This document shows positions 8,657 to 19,393 of a stretch of DNA of 64,000 nt, piece by piece. The stretch's first letter is position 1. Each line of letters begins with the position of its first letter. This stretch comes from Hawksworthiomyces lignivorus (Eukaryota; Ascomycota; Sordariomycetes; Ophiostomatales; Ophiostomataceae): positions 1 to 64,000 of the forward strand of contig NTMA01000044.1 of NCBI GenBank assembly GCA_002917075.1. The letters are read 5' to 3'. The position numbers and the translations under genes are program-made. Under the pieces are notes generated by a model that was not told where the DNA came from, did no database searches, and was given only the letters and a program-made list of their open reading frames with translations.

Positions 8657-11275
8657 CTATCTGTCGGGCGAGTTGTGCCGCGTCGGCATGAAGAACTCGT
8701 ACGTGTCGGGGAACAAGATGATGTTGGCGAGGCGCACGAGCTCGAGCTCGGCCTGCGAGAGGTTCAGGAGGGGCTCGGACAGCGGTGGAGGCGGCACAGA
8801 CAGCGGCGGCACAGACAGCGACGAGGACGACGCGGCGGACGACGCGGCGCCGTCGCCGTCGACATCCATCTTATCGGCCGAGGAGGGCGACTCGTCGCCG
8901 CCATCGACGACCCAGGGCGCCAGCCCCATGGCGCGCAGGCCCTCGACGCCACCGACGGCGCGGATGTCCTTCTCGCCGAGGCGGGCCTTGTGGTCGGCCT
9001 CGCTGCCGAGGCCGGAGCCCGTGGCGTCAAAGTCCGGGCCCGGGTGGCCGCGCAGAAAGGCCTTGCGCTGCCGCGCCAGGTACAAGGCGTTGGTCTGGGT
9101 CAGTGGGCAGGCGGGGGCGTAGACGAGGAGCGGCGCGGAGCCCAGCTGCGGCAGCGTGGGCGCGACAGCGGCAGCGACGGCGCCCGGGCCGCCGCCGCCG
9201 GCTGAGCTGCTGCCCGTCGTGCGTACGCTGCTAGTGCTGTCGCTCCGCGGCGTCCGGTTGACGATGACCGCAGCGCCGACGGCGGGCGTCGTCGGCCGGC
9301 TGGCGCTGTCTGGCCCGTCTGCTGCGGTATTTAGTAGTGCCGCCGCTTCGTCGTCGACGTTCTCGCTCGTGATCGTGTACGGCATGTCGCAGTGCCAGAC
9401 GATATAGTCGCCGGCCTGCAGCCGCGGCGGGGTGACCAGGCTGCCGCGCAGCTGCAGGTGGGGGTGCCACAGCTCGGTGACGCGCTGGGCGTGGCCCGGC
9501 ACAGCGCCGTGGATAATGGTGGACGGCTCGTCCTCGAGCTCCCAGTTGTCGGCCGCCAGAAAGGCATCCCAGGCGGCCTGCTGTTTGTCGGCGGCGGCGC
9601 TCGATGCATCCGCCTCCTTTGGCGGCGACGAGGGGGCCGGCGTCTTGGGCCGGAAGAAGGGCCGCAGCAGAAAGTACGCCGTGGACAGCTTGGGCGACGG
9701 CAGCAGGCGTACCATGCCCGGGGTGACGTCGGTCAGGGCTAGCAGGCCCTGGAACATGCGGAAGATGCTGCAGGCGCCGGCGCCGTTGTACAGGTCGGGG
9801 GTGGCCTGCACGCGGCCGGCCGGGTCCCAGGGGTCGTAGTCCTCCCAGCGGCCGCGGAAGACGGAGTCGTAGGCGCCGCCACGCCCGTAGCCGTCCGGCT
9901 CCCAGCGCTCGAGGCTGCCGCCGTCGACCTGGGCGATGATGGTGTCGGCAGTGGGATTCGGATTGGGGTTCGACGTCGGGGGAGGAGCGGATGTGGCCGA
10001 CCGGGCCTGCGTCTCCGGTTTGCTTGGCGATCTCTGTGCTTGCGGCAGCAGCAGCTGCTGCTGCTGCTGCGGCGCGCCTGCTGTTGCCGTCTGCACCAGC
10101 TTCGCCTGCTCCGCGCCGACGTGGATGCGGATGCGGTCGGCGTAGCTGATGGGGAAGCGCGTGGCCATGCGCGGGTCGTCGTGGCCCTCGCCCGTGGCCC
10201 AGAAGCGCATCGCAAACTTCATGGCGCGCAGCACGTTGGGGTGCGCGCGGGCGCGGATCTGGGCGGGCGTCCAGAAGAAGTCGAAGCAGGTCGGGTCCTG
10301 GGGCGGCGGCGGCTTGATGTCAAAGTGGCCGTTCTGGCCGCCGGGCTCTAGGTAGGCGCGGGTCTCGCGGACCCAGGCGGCCGTGTCCTGCGCGGGGACG
10401 ACGCCGCGGATCACGCCGACGCCAAACTTCTTGAGCGCGGCGCTGAAGGGCGCCACCGCCTCTGCGTCGTCGATGTCGGCGAAGTCCATGGACGGGATCA
10501 GCGCGGAGCCCTGGTCGTGGATCTCGCGCATGTCGACGGCCAGGGCCGCCAGCAGCCGGCCCCACGAGGCCTTGAGCTCGTCGCGGTGGCCCTCGGCGAG
10601 GCGGCGCTTGATGTGGGCAAAGCGCGAGGGCAGAGGCACTGGCTCGGCGCCGTAGAAGGAGAGCACGGGCGGGTCCATGGCAGCGGGTTCCGCCTGCAGA
10701 GCGGCGCCGGCAGTGGCCTTGGAGCGGCGGCGCAGCTTGGCGCGGTGGCGGCTGCTCTTGTCGTCCGAGTTGCGGCGCTTATTGGAGGCGGTGTCTTCTC
10801 TTTCTACGCTCTCCGCTACTGTCGTGTGGCGGCCTTTTTTGCTGTTGCTGCTGTTGCTGCTGCTGCCACCTACCGGCTCGACGACTTCCACTCTGGTCTC
10901 TCTCACAGGGCTGCTACGGCGACTACGCGAAGCCGGAGAGGCCAGCGAAGCCGACAAAAATAAATGGTCGCGCAGGACCTCGCCCTGCAAGACAGCGCTC
11001 GCAGTGGATTGTGGAGCAAGCGCTTTGCGTGCAGAGCTTGGCGGCGTAGACAGGCTCGTGACAGAGGCAACAGCTGGCGGCGACGATGCTAATGTAGAAG
11101 ATAAGAGCGGCGGAAGCTGAGCGAGTCGAGGGGGGGAAATTTGTCCTCCTATTACTGCTGGTGGTGGTGGTGCTGCTGTTGAAGGCAGTGGCGGCGCTGC
11201 TTCTCGACGATCGACAGCGGCTGCATCGGCTGTTGGTGGTGGCCGTGCCAGAACGCTGGCAGAAAGAGAGGCCAT
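8657..11275 (-). CDS. DUF1479 family protein, predicted Fe(II)/2-oxoglutarate-type oxygenase
   Basis: A single exon from ATG 11275 codes for 872 aa, about twice the usual DUF1479 length. Residues 1-199 are a low-complexity Ser/Pro/Ala-rich and then basic extension (KLRRRSK). A second Met at residue 200 (10678) marks where the conserved domain begins (PVLSFYGAEP). Family hallmarks follow: FGVGVIRGVVP, a GHFDIKPPP segment, YADRIRIHVG, and a long stretch with GGSLERWEPDGYG and WEDYDPWD. A His-Cys-Asp (residues 628-630, in DYIVWHCDMPY) is in the right place for the metal-binding HxD of this cupin-fold family. Insertions rich in Gln, Pro and Ser interrupt the domain at residues about 400-440 and 670-720. 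DUF1479 proteins resemble bacterial YbiU; their substrate is unknown. A CAG run at 10045-10070 codes for polyGln. Confidence 0.85.
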   Translation of the reverse strand: MASLSASVLARPPPTADAAAVDRREAAPPLPSTAAPPPPAVIGGQISPPRLAQLPPLLSSTLASSPPAVASVTSLSTPPSSARKALAPQSTASAVLQGEVLRDHLFLSASLASPASRSRRSSPVRETRVEVVEPVGGSSSNSSNSKKGRHTTVAESVEREDTASNKRRNSDDKSSRHRAKLRRRSKATAGAALQAEPAAMDPPVLSFYGAEPVPLPSRFAHIKRRLAEGHRDELKASWGRLLAALAVDMREIHDQGSALIPSMDFADIDDAEAVAPFSAALKKFGVGVIRGVVPAQDTAAWVRETRAYLEPGGQNGHFDIKPPPPQDPTCFDFFWTPAQIRARAHPNVLRAMKFAMRFWATGEGHDDPRMATRFPISYADRIRIHVGAEQAKLVQTATAGAPQQQQQLLLPQAQRSPSKPETQARSATSAPPPTSNPNPNPTADTIIAQVDGGSLERWEPDGYGRGGAYDSVFRGRWEDYDPWDPAGRVQATPDLYNGAGACSIFRMFQGLLALTDVTPGMVRLLPSPKLSTAYFLLRPFFRPKTPAPSSPPKEADASSAAADKQQAAWDAFLAADNWELEDEPSTIIHGAVPGHAQRVTELWHPHLQLRGSLVTPPRLQAGDYIVWHCDMPYTITSENVDDEAAALLNTAADGPDSASRPTTPAVGAAVIVNRTPRSDSTSSVRTTGSSSAGGGGPGAVAAAVAPTLPQLGSAPLLVYAPACPLTQTNALYLARQRKAFLRGHPGPDFDATGSGLGSEADHKARLGEKDIRAVGGVEGLRAMGLAPWVVDGGDESPSSADKMDVDGDGAASSAASSSSLSVPPLSVPPPPLSEPLLNLSQAELELVRLANIILFPDTYEFFMPTRHNSPDR

Positions 11276-14200
11276 CGCGGCTTCCTATTCGAGGGCGCAC
11301 ACAGGGGAGGAGGGGCGCAAAAAAAAAAAAAAAAAAAAAAAAAAACCCAATTAAGGGGGGGAAGGCACCACTGTAGGAGAACCCCAGTCGTTGCGTTCTG
11401 CGGGGGAAAGCGCGGTCCTGTGCGCAGGATCAGTGTAATACGTGTGTAATACGCAGTAGTGCAGTGCGGGGAAGGCCAGGCCCGTGGTCAGCGACAGCTG
11501 CTGGTGGCAGACAGCTGCAAGCAGCCCAGTTGGCGTTGGCGTTGGCGTTGGCGCTGGCGCTGTCACAGTCCGCCCCCGTCTCACTGTCTCGCTGTCTCTC
11601 TGTCTCTCTGTCGCTCTCTCTCCGCTTCTTCTTCCCTTTCGTCTCCCCTCTTCGCCAACGATCGCACAGGTTGCAGAGGTCTGCTCTACTATCGCCGGTC
11701 TTCGTTCGTTGTCTGCAAGTTCAGCTTCAAAGCTCGTCTCCAATTGCGCCGAAGAAATTCTAACCACTTTTCTCTTCTCTGCTTTCTCTTGCGTTTCTCG
11801 TTCCTCTCGATCGTTGCTCGCTGCAATATGCTGCTCGGAAAAGAAAATCAATGTGAGCTGCTGAATGAGAAAAAAAGAACAAAGATGCAGGAAACAGTAT
11901 TGAAAAGAGAAAGAAAAAAATAATAATAAAAATAAAATAAAATAAAAAAAGATGAAAACCAAAATATCCGAAACCAACAAAAAGGAACAAAGCAAATCAG
12001 ATCAAACAAATTCTCTTTTTTTCTTTTCCGAGCAAGAGGAATGCGACACGGCACCGAGAGCCTTCTTACATATATACCATCGCACTTTATTTTCTTTGAC
12101 GGCCCAGCTCTCTATCTCTCTCCCCCTTCTCGCCCTTCTCGCCCTTCTCTCCCTCCCACTCTCTCTGTGTGCGTGTGTCTCTGATCGCCTGTTCGTCTCT
12201 GGTCATCCTCCGTCCGCTGTCCACCCACACCAACAACAACGGTTCGCCTGCGCTCCAGATCCAGAACTCGGAAACATGGGCCGGCTGGCCATTTTGGGGG
12301 GGACACCACACGCTAATTTTCTTTTCTCGTCCCGTTGTGTGGCTCTTCTGCTCTTTGTCTGGCGTCAACGCTTAGTGGCTCTTCTCTCTGCATTCCCCAT
12401 CCTTAACCCTTTCCATCCCATTTTTTCCCCCAGTCCCCCCAGCCCATCACTCCCTCCCTCCCTCCTTCTTTGCCCTCGCGTGCTCTAAATTTCAAGCTGC
12501 ATGGGTCCAGTTATCTGGAGCCGCCTTGGCCGCCCAGCCGTCTGGCCGTCTCGCCTTGCTGTGAGTGAAGTACAAGTAGGCTTATGTAGCAGGCTACTTG
12601 GCCTCCTCTGATGCTTTTTTGATTCTCTGTGCGCGCGCGTTCTGTTTTCCCTCTCTGTATGCAGGACCGCGGCTTGTGGGTTGATATTCCAGCTCCCTTG
12701 TCTCCATTATTAATGACCCGGCCAGCTCGCCTTTCCCAGCTCCCACGAGGTGCCCCCATCTTCAAGCCCTCCCGCCCGATGTCTCTTGTTTCTCCTTAAT
12801 TGAGGTCCTTACAACAGCCACGACACAAAAAAGGCATCATAATCAAAACATCATCGACTCCGTCCAACTAGATTTATCGTCTTCATTGTCTCTTTCACGC
12901 TGCCACTCATCTGCCACAATGCCGTCTTCTGCCTAACGCTCGCTTGCTGCCTTTTTCGTCCTTTCATCACGGGAAAGCAGACTTAAGCATATACACTCAC
13001 TGCATCTCTTCTTTCGCTATAGTACGCTTCCTTTCTGTACTATTTCTCCAGCAGAATCTTTTCGCCACATTTCCCTCACGGCTTTGCTAGCCTCTGTTTT
13101 CGCTTCTTCCCCCTCATCCCCCCTTCTGTGCCTCTGTGGTTCTGTGCCTCTCTTGTCGGCAAGGCGGGACGGTTGACGGCTGGCCAGAGCCGGAACCCCT
13201 GTCAGCCAGCCAGTAAATTGGCGAGATTGGCCACTCCCACGCACTATAATTCGAATGGGCTTGGTAACGGGTCTGCGCTATGAGGCGCTAAAAGGCAAGC
13301 CTGATAACCCTAAAAGATGCGCCGAGACTTTCTCGACACTAAAACCTCCCACTAAGACCTCGAGTAACCAAACGAAATCTGCAGTAATATCGCAGAGGAG
13401 ATTGGACCGAGGATTTCGCGTATTTAAAGCTACAACAAGGACCCATGAATCGGGTCAGCAGACTTGGAATACGGGGTAGGCGGAAGATCGAGAAAAAATG
13501 AGATGAATTGCAGACAGCTATGGACGACCGTAACAGATTTGGGGGCACGCTGTGAAACTCTAGCCGGCTCTCGCTCCGGTTCCCAGATGCGGTTCGCTCT
13601 GCCATCGCCATGTTTTTCAAGCACACCCGAAATTTTAGATTAAAGTGCCAGCCCAGCTGCATACTGTGCCCGTATTTTTCGTTCTTCGCACTCCACACTG
13701 TAGATGCCCCACACGTTCTGGCCGCCGGGCCGCGAACCGCCCAGCGCTCTCTTGTACCTTGCTTCCGCTTCCCTGCGCCGCATCAACGTCTCCACCGCAT
13801 GGGACAAAAGAACCGTCGTCCGCTGCCTTCAATGCACGACATGCGCCCGTGCGGCGCCGTTCACGTCACCACGTACTCCGTCATCTTGGACGATTGCGTA
13901 CAGATTGATTGGCCTTGCGGCATAAGTCAACAACCCGGGAGCGAGTGGCCGCACTTGCTGCGACGTAGCGGGACAAAACGCCACCAAAAACGGGGTCTCT
14001 CATTTCTCTTCTTGCTCCATAGATAAGGGATGCAGGATCTATCCGGCTAATCCTCGCTCGAGATCACCAGTCCTCTCCATCTTCAATGCACTTCAAGCCG
14101 CCTTTGCTAGATTTGCAGAGTCTGCGCTCATCGTACAGCCATCTGGCTTGGTCAAGACAACGTCGATGATGCCGACGATGGCGCATGCAACATGCATATC

Positions 14201-15221
14201 CCAAACGGAGAGTCCATCTGACCAATGATTCGAGTGTTCCTTATTAGGCAGCTCACATCTACTATGTGCTAGCACATGGTTGTTGCGAATTCCATATGTA
14301 GTGGACTGCTAGCATCCCTGATTGATGCAGGCTTTGAGAGGGACGCGGACCGCGAGCGAGAAATTCGCAAGCGAGAAGAGGCTTGCGAAAGAACAACAGT
14401 CAAAAGCAAGCATACTACGTATCTGCTTGGCGCCAATTCGACTGTGTGGTTCTCGACACTCGCCTGAACATAGTTTCCAGCTGGGCCCCGTCTAAAGGTA
14501 CCGCAGAACGGAACAACGGTACACATATCCGATATTCTTTCGGAAGATCCTGTTGATGGAAATGCTTTGCACCAATTCCGGTGTGTTCCAAGCGAAATCT
14601 TCCACCAAGGCCTTGATGGGAAGCGAGCCTGTAATACGAAAATGTGCCCAGCGTGTTCCAGACAACAAAACTCGAGTTTGCTTTCGCCTCTTGATCTTCT
14701 TTGCACATCAACAGTTCTCGACGACAAGCCTCTCATCGCAATTGATTCGTTCACGTCGGAAGAACATCTGTGGCTCCTGGTCCCGTCTCTCGCTACGAAG
14801 TAAAATGCGGGACGCAAGAACCTTGAAATATGCCAACATGGCAACAGAAGACAAGAAATTGTGACACTGTTCTCTAGAAGAGAAGGTGATCGAGCATTGA
14901 AACGACGCCGCGGAATTCGGAAATTGATCATCTTGAGTTGCAGCCCAGAAATAGATATCGGATGTCCACTAAGCAGAGGAGAAAATTGGCAGGTATTAGA
15001 CTTTTCTATGTACACTCCAGCCCCCGTCGTCCATGTGCGTGTTTAGCCACGTCCACGCCTGAAGCCAGCCAAATGGGCGGAAGAGGGCTCTAGAAAATGA
15101 TCCAGAGACAAAACATTCCAGCCAACGGTACAGAAACAAAGTTTATTCGGTCTTTTGATTGTTCGCCCCCCCCCCCCCCCCTCTCTCTGTGTACGGCCAA
15201 CTGGCGAGCCAGATTTTGTTT
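11276..15221. other. Long (3.9 kb) spacer without a supported gene
   Basis: It holds a 24-nt A run (11320-11345), a GGCGTT-type 6-bp tandem repeat (11530-11562), CT-rich leader-like runs (11575-11645 and 12100-12160) and a C run at 15166-15182. The longest frame (14269-15015 minus, 248 codons) starts at GTG and has no family features. A 73-codon ATG frame at 13704-13925 (plus) is likewise unsupported. The CT-rich part is probably the promoter and leader of the DUF1479 gene. Confidence 0.5.
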
Positions 15222-15842
15222 TCACACCCCACCCTGTCCTGTTTCGCACGAAATGATGACAATGTTCGTGATCAGCACTTCCAGCGTACCCGCAAAGGAC
15301 TCGAAGACTAGGTCAAAGCCCGGGTCCGTCGTTGCTGTGAACGTCCCGTTGTAGGGCAGCCACTGGTTGGTCGTCGAGTGGTCAAGATCTTCCGACTCCT
15401 CCCCGTAGGAGTAGAAGATACCTGTATTCGCCGGGGCGCTGATAATGTAGTACTCGAACGAAATCTCGAATGGCGTGAGTTGATTCGATCCTACAGGAGG
15501 CGCTGTCCCATGCAATGTTGTGTCAAAGATGGATTGGCTGCCGGCGCCGACCGTCACATGGAAGCAGGACTGGCCCTCGAAGCAGTCCTCCTCTCTATCA
15601 ACGGTTCCGGTGCCAAGATATGACCAAGAATCGACCGGCGCCGCATCTACACAGCCCGAAGGGAGTGGGCTGGCAGAGGTGCTGCCCGAAGCGCTGGCCG
15701 AAGAAGTCGACGAGGGTACGAGGGAGGACAGCGCAGACACGGAGGCGGAAGGAGACGGAAGAGGATTTGACGGCTTGCAGCGAGAGGCCGCGGCCAGCCC
15801 GGTCAGCCCGGCCAGCGCCAGACTCAAAAAAGACGACCTCAT
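15222..15842 (-). CDS. Small secreted protein of unknown function
   Basis: A single exon from ATG 15842 codes for 206 aa. Residues 1-20 form a classic signal peptide (basic start, Leu/Ala-rich core, Ala-Ala-Ser end). A Ser/Ala/Pro-rich linker follows (residues about 24-62), typical of O-glycosylated spacers. The folded part (about 63-206) contains four cysteines, SWSYLGTGT, DREEDCFEGQSCFHV and a beta-rich pattern ending ITNIVIISC. This resembles the galactose-binding or carbohydrate-binding jelly-roll domains of fungal secreted proteins, but no exact family can be named. One N-glycosylation site (NGT) is present. It is likely secreted or wall-associated. A poly-C run lies just beyond its stop. 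Confidence 0.75.
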   Translation of the reverse strand: MRSSFLSLALAGLTGLAAASRCKPSNPLPSPSASVSALSSLVPSSTSSASASGSTSASPLPSGCVDAAPVDSWSYLGTGTVDREEDCFEGQSCFHVTVGAGSQSIFDTTLHGTAPPVGSNQLTPFEISFEYYIISAPANTGIFYSYGEESEDLDHSTTNQWLPYNGTFTATTDPGFDLVFESFAGTLEVLITNIVIISCETGQGGV

Positions 15843-17730
15843 CGTAAACTGTCGGCGGTGCTGTACTAGATCGAATAATGAACGGCGGGAAGGAAAGCAC
15901 TAAGAAAAAAAAAAAAAAAAAAAAGAGAGAGAGAGAAATGAAAATGAAACAGACGAGAGCGAAGGAAAAGGATCCGACACGGCTGCGGCCATTGTCATAA
16001 AAGGTGCAGAGAGCGCGTGTTCTTGTAATCCGAAAAATTCGTATTTGCAAAGGCCAAAGAAACAGGCTTTCCGTATCGAGACATATGTTTAATATTCATG
16101 GCGCCACGAAGAGATTGTGCCTGAGACGTTGAGAGCTAAGCGGCTCCACAAAGCTTAAAAAAGAGAAGCAATAATAATCCCCACGCTGTAGAAAGATATT
16201 CCCAAAAGCAGCTCCAGCTGAAGGACTAGACCAAGTAAAGGCCGTACATGGCCTAAGGTATATCGATTTTTCGTATTAAAGGTCTTGGCATCGCTCGCAC
16301 ACGTATCATTGCCGATTGAAAGCCGAATACAAAAAAAAAAAAGGAGAAGAGCCCATCTGAGAGAGGTTATGTTCTGTTTTCCGCATGTCAGAAATATTGC
16401 CTTAATCGAGATGCTCTACGAAAGCATCCATCGAGCAAGCGGAAGTGTTGAGAGTGGACTACAAGTGATACCACAAAGCTGTACATTGGCTCACATGCAT
16501 CTTACATGAAATAAAATCGAGCCGAGTAAAGAAAAGAAAACAACAAAAGGAAAAAAAAAAATACAAGTAACAGTCTACAACCTATCTCGTCTCTGTACCA
16601 TCCACGTTGCCTAGTTACTTGCCCCGCTGCAGCACAGGTGAGTCTCTGTGAACTTGCATGGAGGCTTGTGTAAAAGTTGAATTAATGCAATGTAGCTCCA
16701 AGGAAGATATAACTGAACTTACACAAGATGGAATCAGAATGAATCTGCAAAGTCATCTGTGATTGTTTCACCCCCGAGACACGACTGGCTAACAGCCACT
16801 GCTCTCAGCCACACCAGAATATTATCTTATTGAAATGACCAGACGCTTTAGCTGATATCAAGTATCGCTGTTATCAAGTATCAAGCGAGTCTTTGTAGCA
16901 TGTGAGATGGCAAATAACCGTGTCTGGCAAGAATGTTCGCCACGTGAAGGCGGCAAATTCAATTTCAACCAGGGCGAGATATGAAGGGAAGAAGAAAAGT
17001 CGATGAACAGCCGAAGGAACTTTGTTAACTTTTAAAACAATTCACTTAAAAAAAGATTTAGCTGACAAGGTCGCCCTTATTTGAAAAGGATAGAAAATCC
17101 TGTTGAGATTACCAACAGGAGAGAGATGTAGTGCCCAAAGCATGAAGACGAAACTTCCACGAGCGGTAACGGGAAAAGACGCGTATACTCCCCCCCTTTA
17201 TTTCAACGAAGTAGCTCAATCAATTTTTTTTATCCTTATTCCTAGCCCAACCCTACCTATCAACTCTACCTAATTCCTTGTCTCCTCATTAGATGTCTTA
17301 TTTCCAGGTGTAATCCGATCCCTTGGAGTCGTTTACCGTGTAAGTCCGGCGGAATACGACTTATTATACGCCGCACGTCCCAAAGAAGAAAACTGCCGGA
17401 TGAGTAGCTACTAACCTTAATTGATTCCGTTAAGTCCGATCCAAGCGCCATCGTGAGCTGTTCGCTTGTAGCCTAGCTGAGGCTGAGACGCACGGCATCG
17501 CTATGCTAGCGGAGCAACTTTTGGCTCCGGGCCGGGAGCTGCGAAAGTCCGGCGGAAAACCACGTAAACCATAAAAGAGCACACAACGGTGAAAGGCACG
17601 CAGCATTCCAATGCCATATCGTATTCTTTGTTTACCAAGACCTTAAGCGCAGATTATTTCTAGGCGCTACTTTGCTTCAATTCAATTACGCAGCAGCACC
17701 TGTCGCGCAAGAACAAACAAAAAAAAAGCA
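15843..17730. other. Intergenic, AT-rich, no gene seen
   Basis: It holds A runs at 15903-15923, 16330-16342 and 16549-16561. The motif AAGTCCGGCGGA occurs at about 17344 and again near 17545, and an imperfect hairpin (CGGCG arm, CGCCG arm) lies at 17348-17374. This looks like the remains of a small non-coding repeat. No gene is supported. Confidence 0.45.
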
Positions 17731-18950
17731 ATGGTTGCTCTCGACGTCGCCGAGAAGGCGAACCTGGCCACGGCCACCACTGGCAAGCGGCCTTATGTCG
17801 CCGTCTTCACGGGCGGCACAGCGGGCATTGGAAGCTTCGGCGTCCTGGGGCTGGCGCGCACGCATGCCAAAGCCGGCGACAAGAGCCGCGGCCTGCGCGT
17901 GTACATTGTCGGGCGGCGGCCGTCGGCGGAGCTGGTGGCGGAGTGCCGGAAGATCTTCCCGCGGGGCGAGTACGAGTTCGTGCAGGCCAAGGACCTAGGC
18001 CTACTGAAGGACGTGGACCGCGTGTGCGCGACCATTGCGGAGCGCGAGGGCCAGGCGTCGGCCAAGGAGGGTCATGCGGCCAAGATTGACCTCGTAGTCG
18101 CAACGCAGGGCGTCTTGTCCTTTGGCGCGCGAAACGGTACGCGGGTCTTCCTCCACCCTTGTCTTTCTTCTTTGCTTTCCCTTTGCGCCCCCTCTCCGCT
18201 CTCCCTCTCTCGGCTGACAATGTCCGCGCAGACACCGCTGAGGGCATCGACCATCCCATGTCCCTCATGTACTACAGCCGGGCGCGCGTGTTCGACCGAC
18301 TGCTGCCGCTGCTGACGGCGACAACACCCGGGTCCGGCGCGGACGACGTGGGCCACGTGGTGACGGTGCTGAATCCGAGCCTGGAAGGCCCGGTGGTGCT
18401 CGACGACCTGTCGCTGCGCGACCCCAAGCACTTTACGCTGCGCAACCGCGCCGCGCACGGCTCCAGCTTCAACACGCTCTACGGCGAGGCGCTGGCCGCG
18501 CACCACCCGGGCCGCCTCGCCTTCGTCCACTACTACCCGGGCGCCGTCGTGACGGGGCTCACCGACACTAGCCCGCTGCCCGGCTGGGTCAAGGTGCTGG
18601 CCAAGCTGCTGACCCCGCTCATGCACTTGCTCGCCGTAAAGTCCACCGAGTGCGGCCAGCGCGTCGCCTTTCTGGCCACGACCGGCATCTACCCGCCCCA
18701 GCCAGCTAAAGCCGCCGCCGACGGCAGCGGCGCGGCCGTCGCTCCATCACCGCCGGCGGGCACGGCTGTGGCCACGGGCGCCGACGACGTCAAGGGCAGC
18801 GGCGCGTACCGCATCAACTGGAACGGCGATACCCTGAAGCGCAATGAAAAAGTGGACGCGTCCCGGGCCAAGGGCGCCGTGGAGGCCGTCTATGCGCACA
18901 CGCAAGCCGCTTTTGCGGCCATCGAAGCGGGCCAGAAGTTTACAGATTGA
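17731..18950 (+). CDS. Short-chain dehydrogenase/reductase (SDR) family protein
   Basis: NAD(P)-dependent oxidoreductase fold, 374 aa, exons 17731-18136 and 18232-18950. The intron is 95 nt, GTACGC to CGCAG, phase 1. The nucleotide-binding motif TGGTAGIG is at residues 27-34, after a hydrophobic beta strand. YIVGRRPS is the end of the second strand, and DLVVATQGVLS matches the SDR NNAG strand region with Ala-Thr-Gln in place of Asn-Asn-Ala. The segment HPMSLMYYSRARVFDRLLPLL corresponds to the fungal subgroup with a Tyr-Tyr-Ser helix. The canonical Tyr-x3-Lys is not evident; the nearest match is TLYGEALAAHH. Hence the catalytic mechanism and substrate are unclear. An Ala/Pro-rich insertion lies at residues about 290-320. 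It is likely cytosolic or ER-associated; no signal peptide is seen. Confidence 0.85.
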
Positions 18951-19393
18951 AATGCCAAGAAAAAGGAAGAGAGTAGTGCTCTGCTTACGTTTATTTCCAC
19001 TTTTCTTTTGACCTCCGTTTTTACTTCACTCTCTTTTATTGGTTCAATCCGGGCTGCCTTGTTCACATATCAATTTTCTTTCTTATGTTTGCCCGGATTT
19101 TGTCTCTTTTATTCCCGTGTTTCGAGTTTCAAGGTTGATATCACTACGGGCTGATCGCTTTCTTATGCGCTCTTGGCCCGTCAGACTGCTTTTCTTTTTG
19201 CTTCAAGTGCTTCTGCCTGGGATGTGTGACGCAATTGGCTAATTGAAAAAGAAAGTATATTAATTAATAGTCATAGATAAAATACTTGATGTGATGTTTT
19301 TTGCATATCGTTGCCGTCATATACATCGTTTGTCATTTGTTTCTAAATTTCCATCTTTTTGTTTTTTTCTTATTATTTTTATGCCGCTTTCCC
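18951..19393. other. Convergent 3' spacer, no gene seen
   Basis: T-rich DNA typical of fungal 3' untranslated regions lies between two converging genes. Confidence 0.6.

Noticed and set aside
13704..13925. 73-codon ATG frame with Trp and Cys residues
   Set aside because: Too short, no family features, no promoter or splice evidence.
14269..15015. A 248-codon open frame on the minus strand
   Set aside because: It starts at GTG, has no early ATG, no domain or signal, and irregular composition. Kept as spacer.
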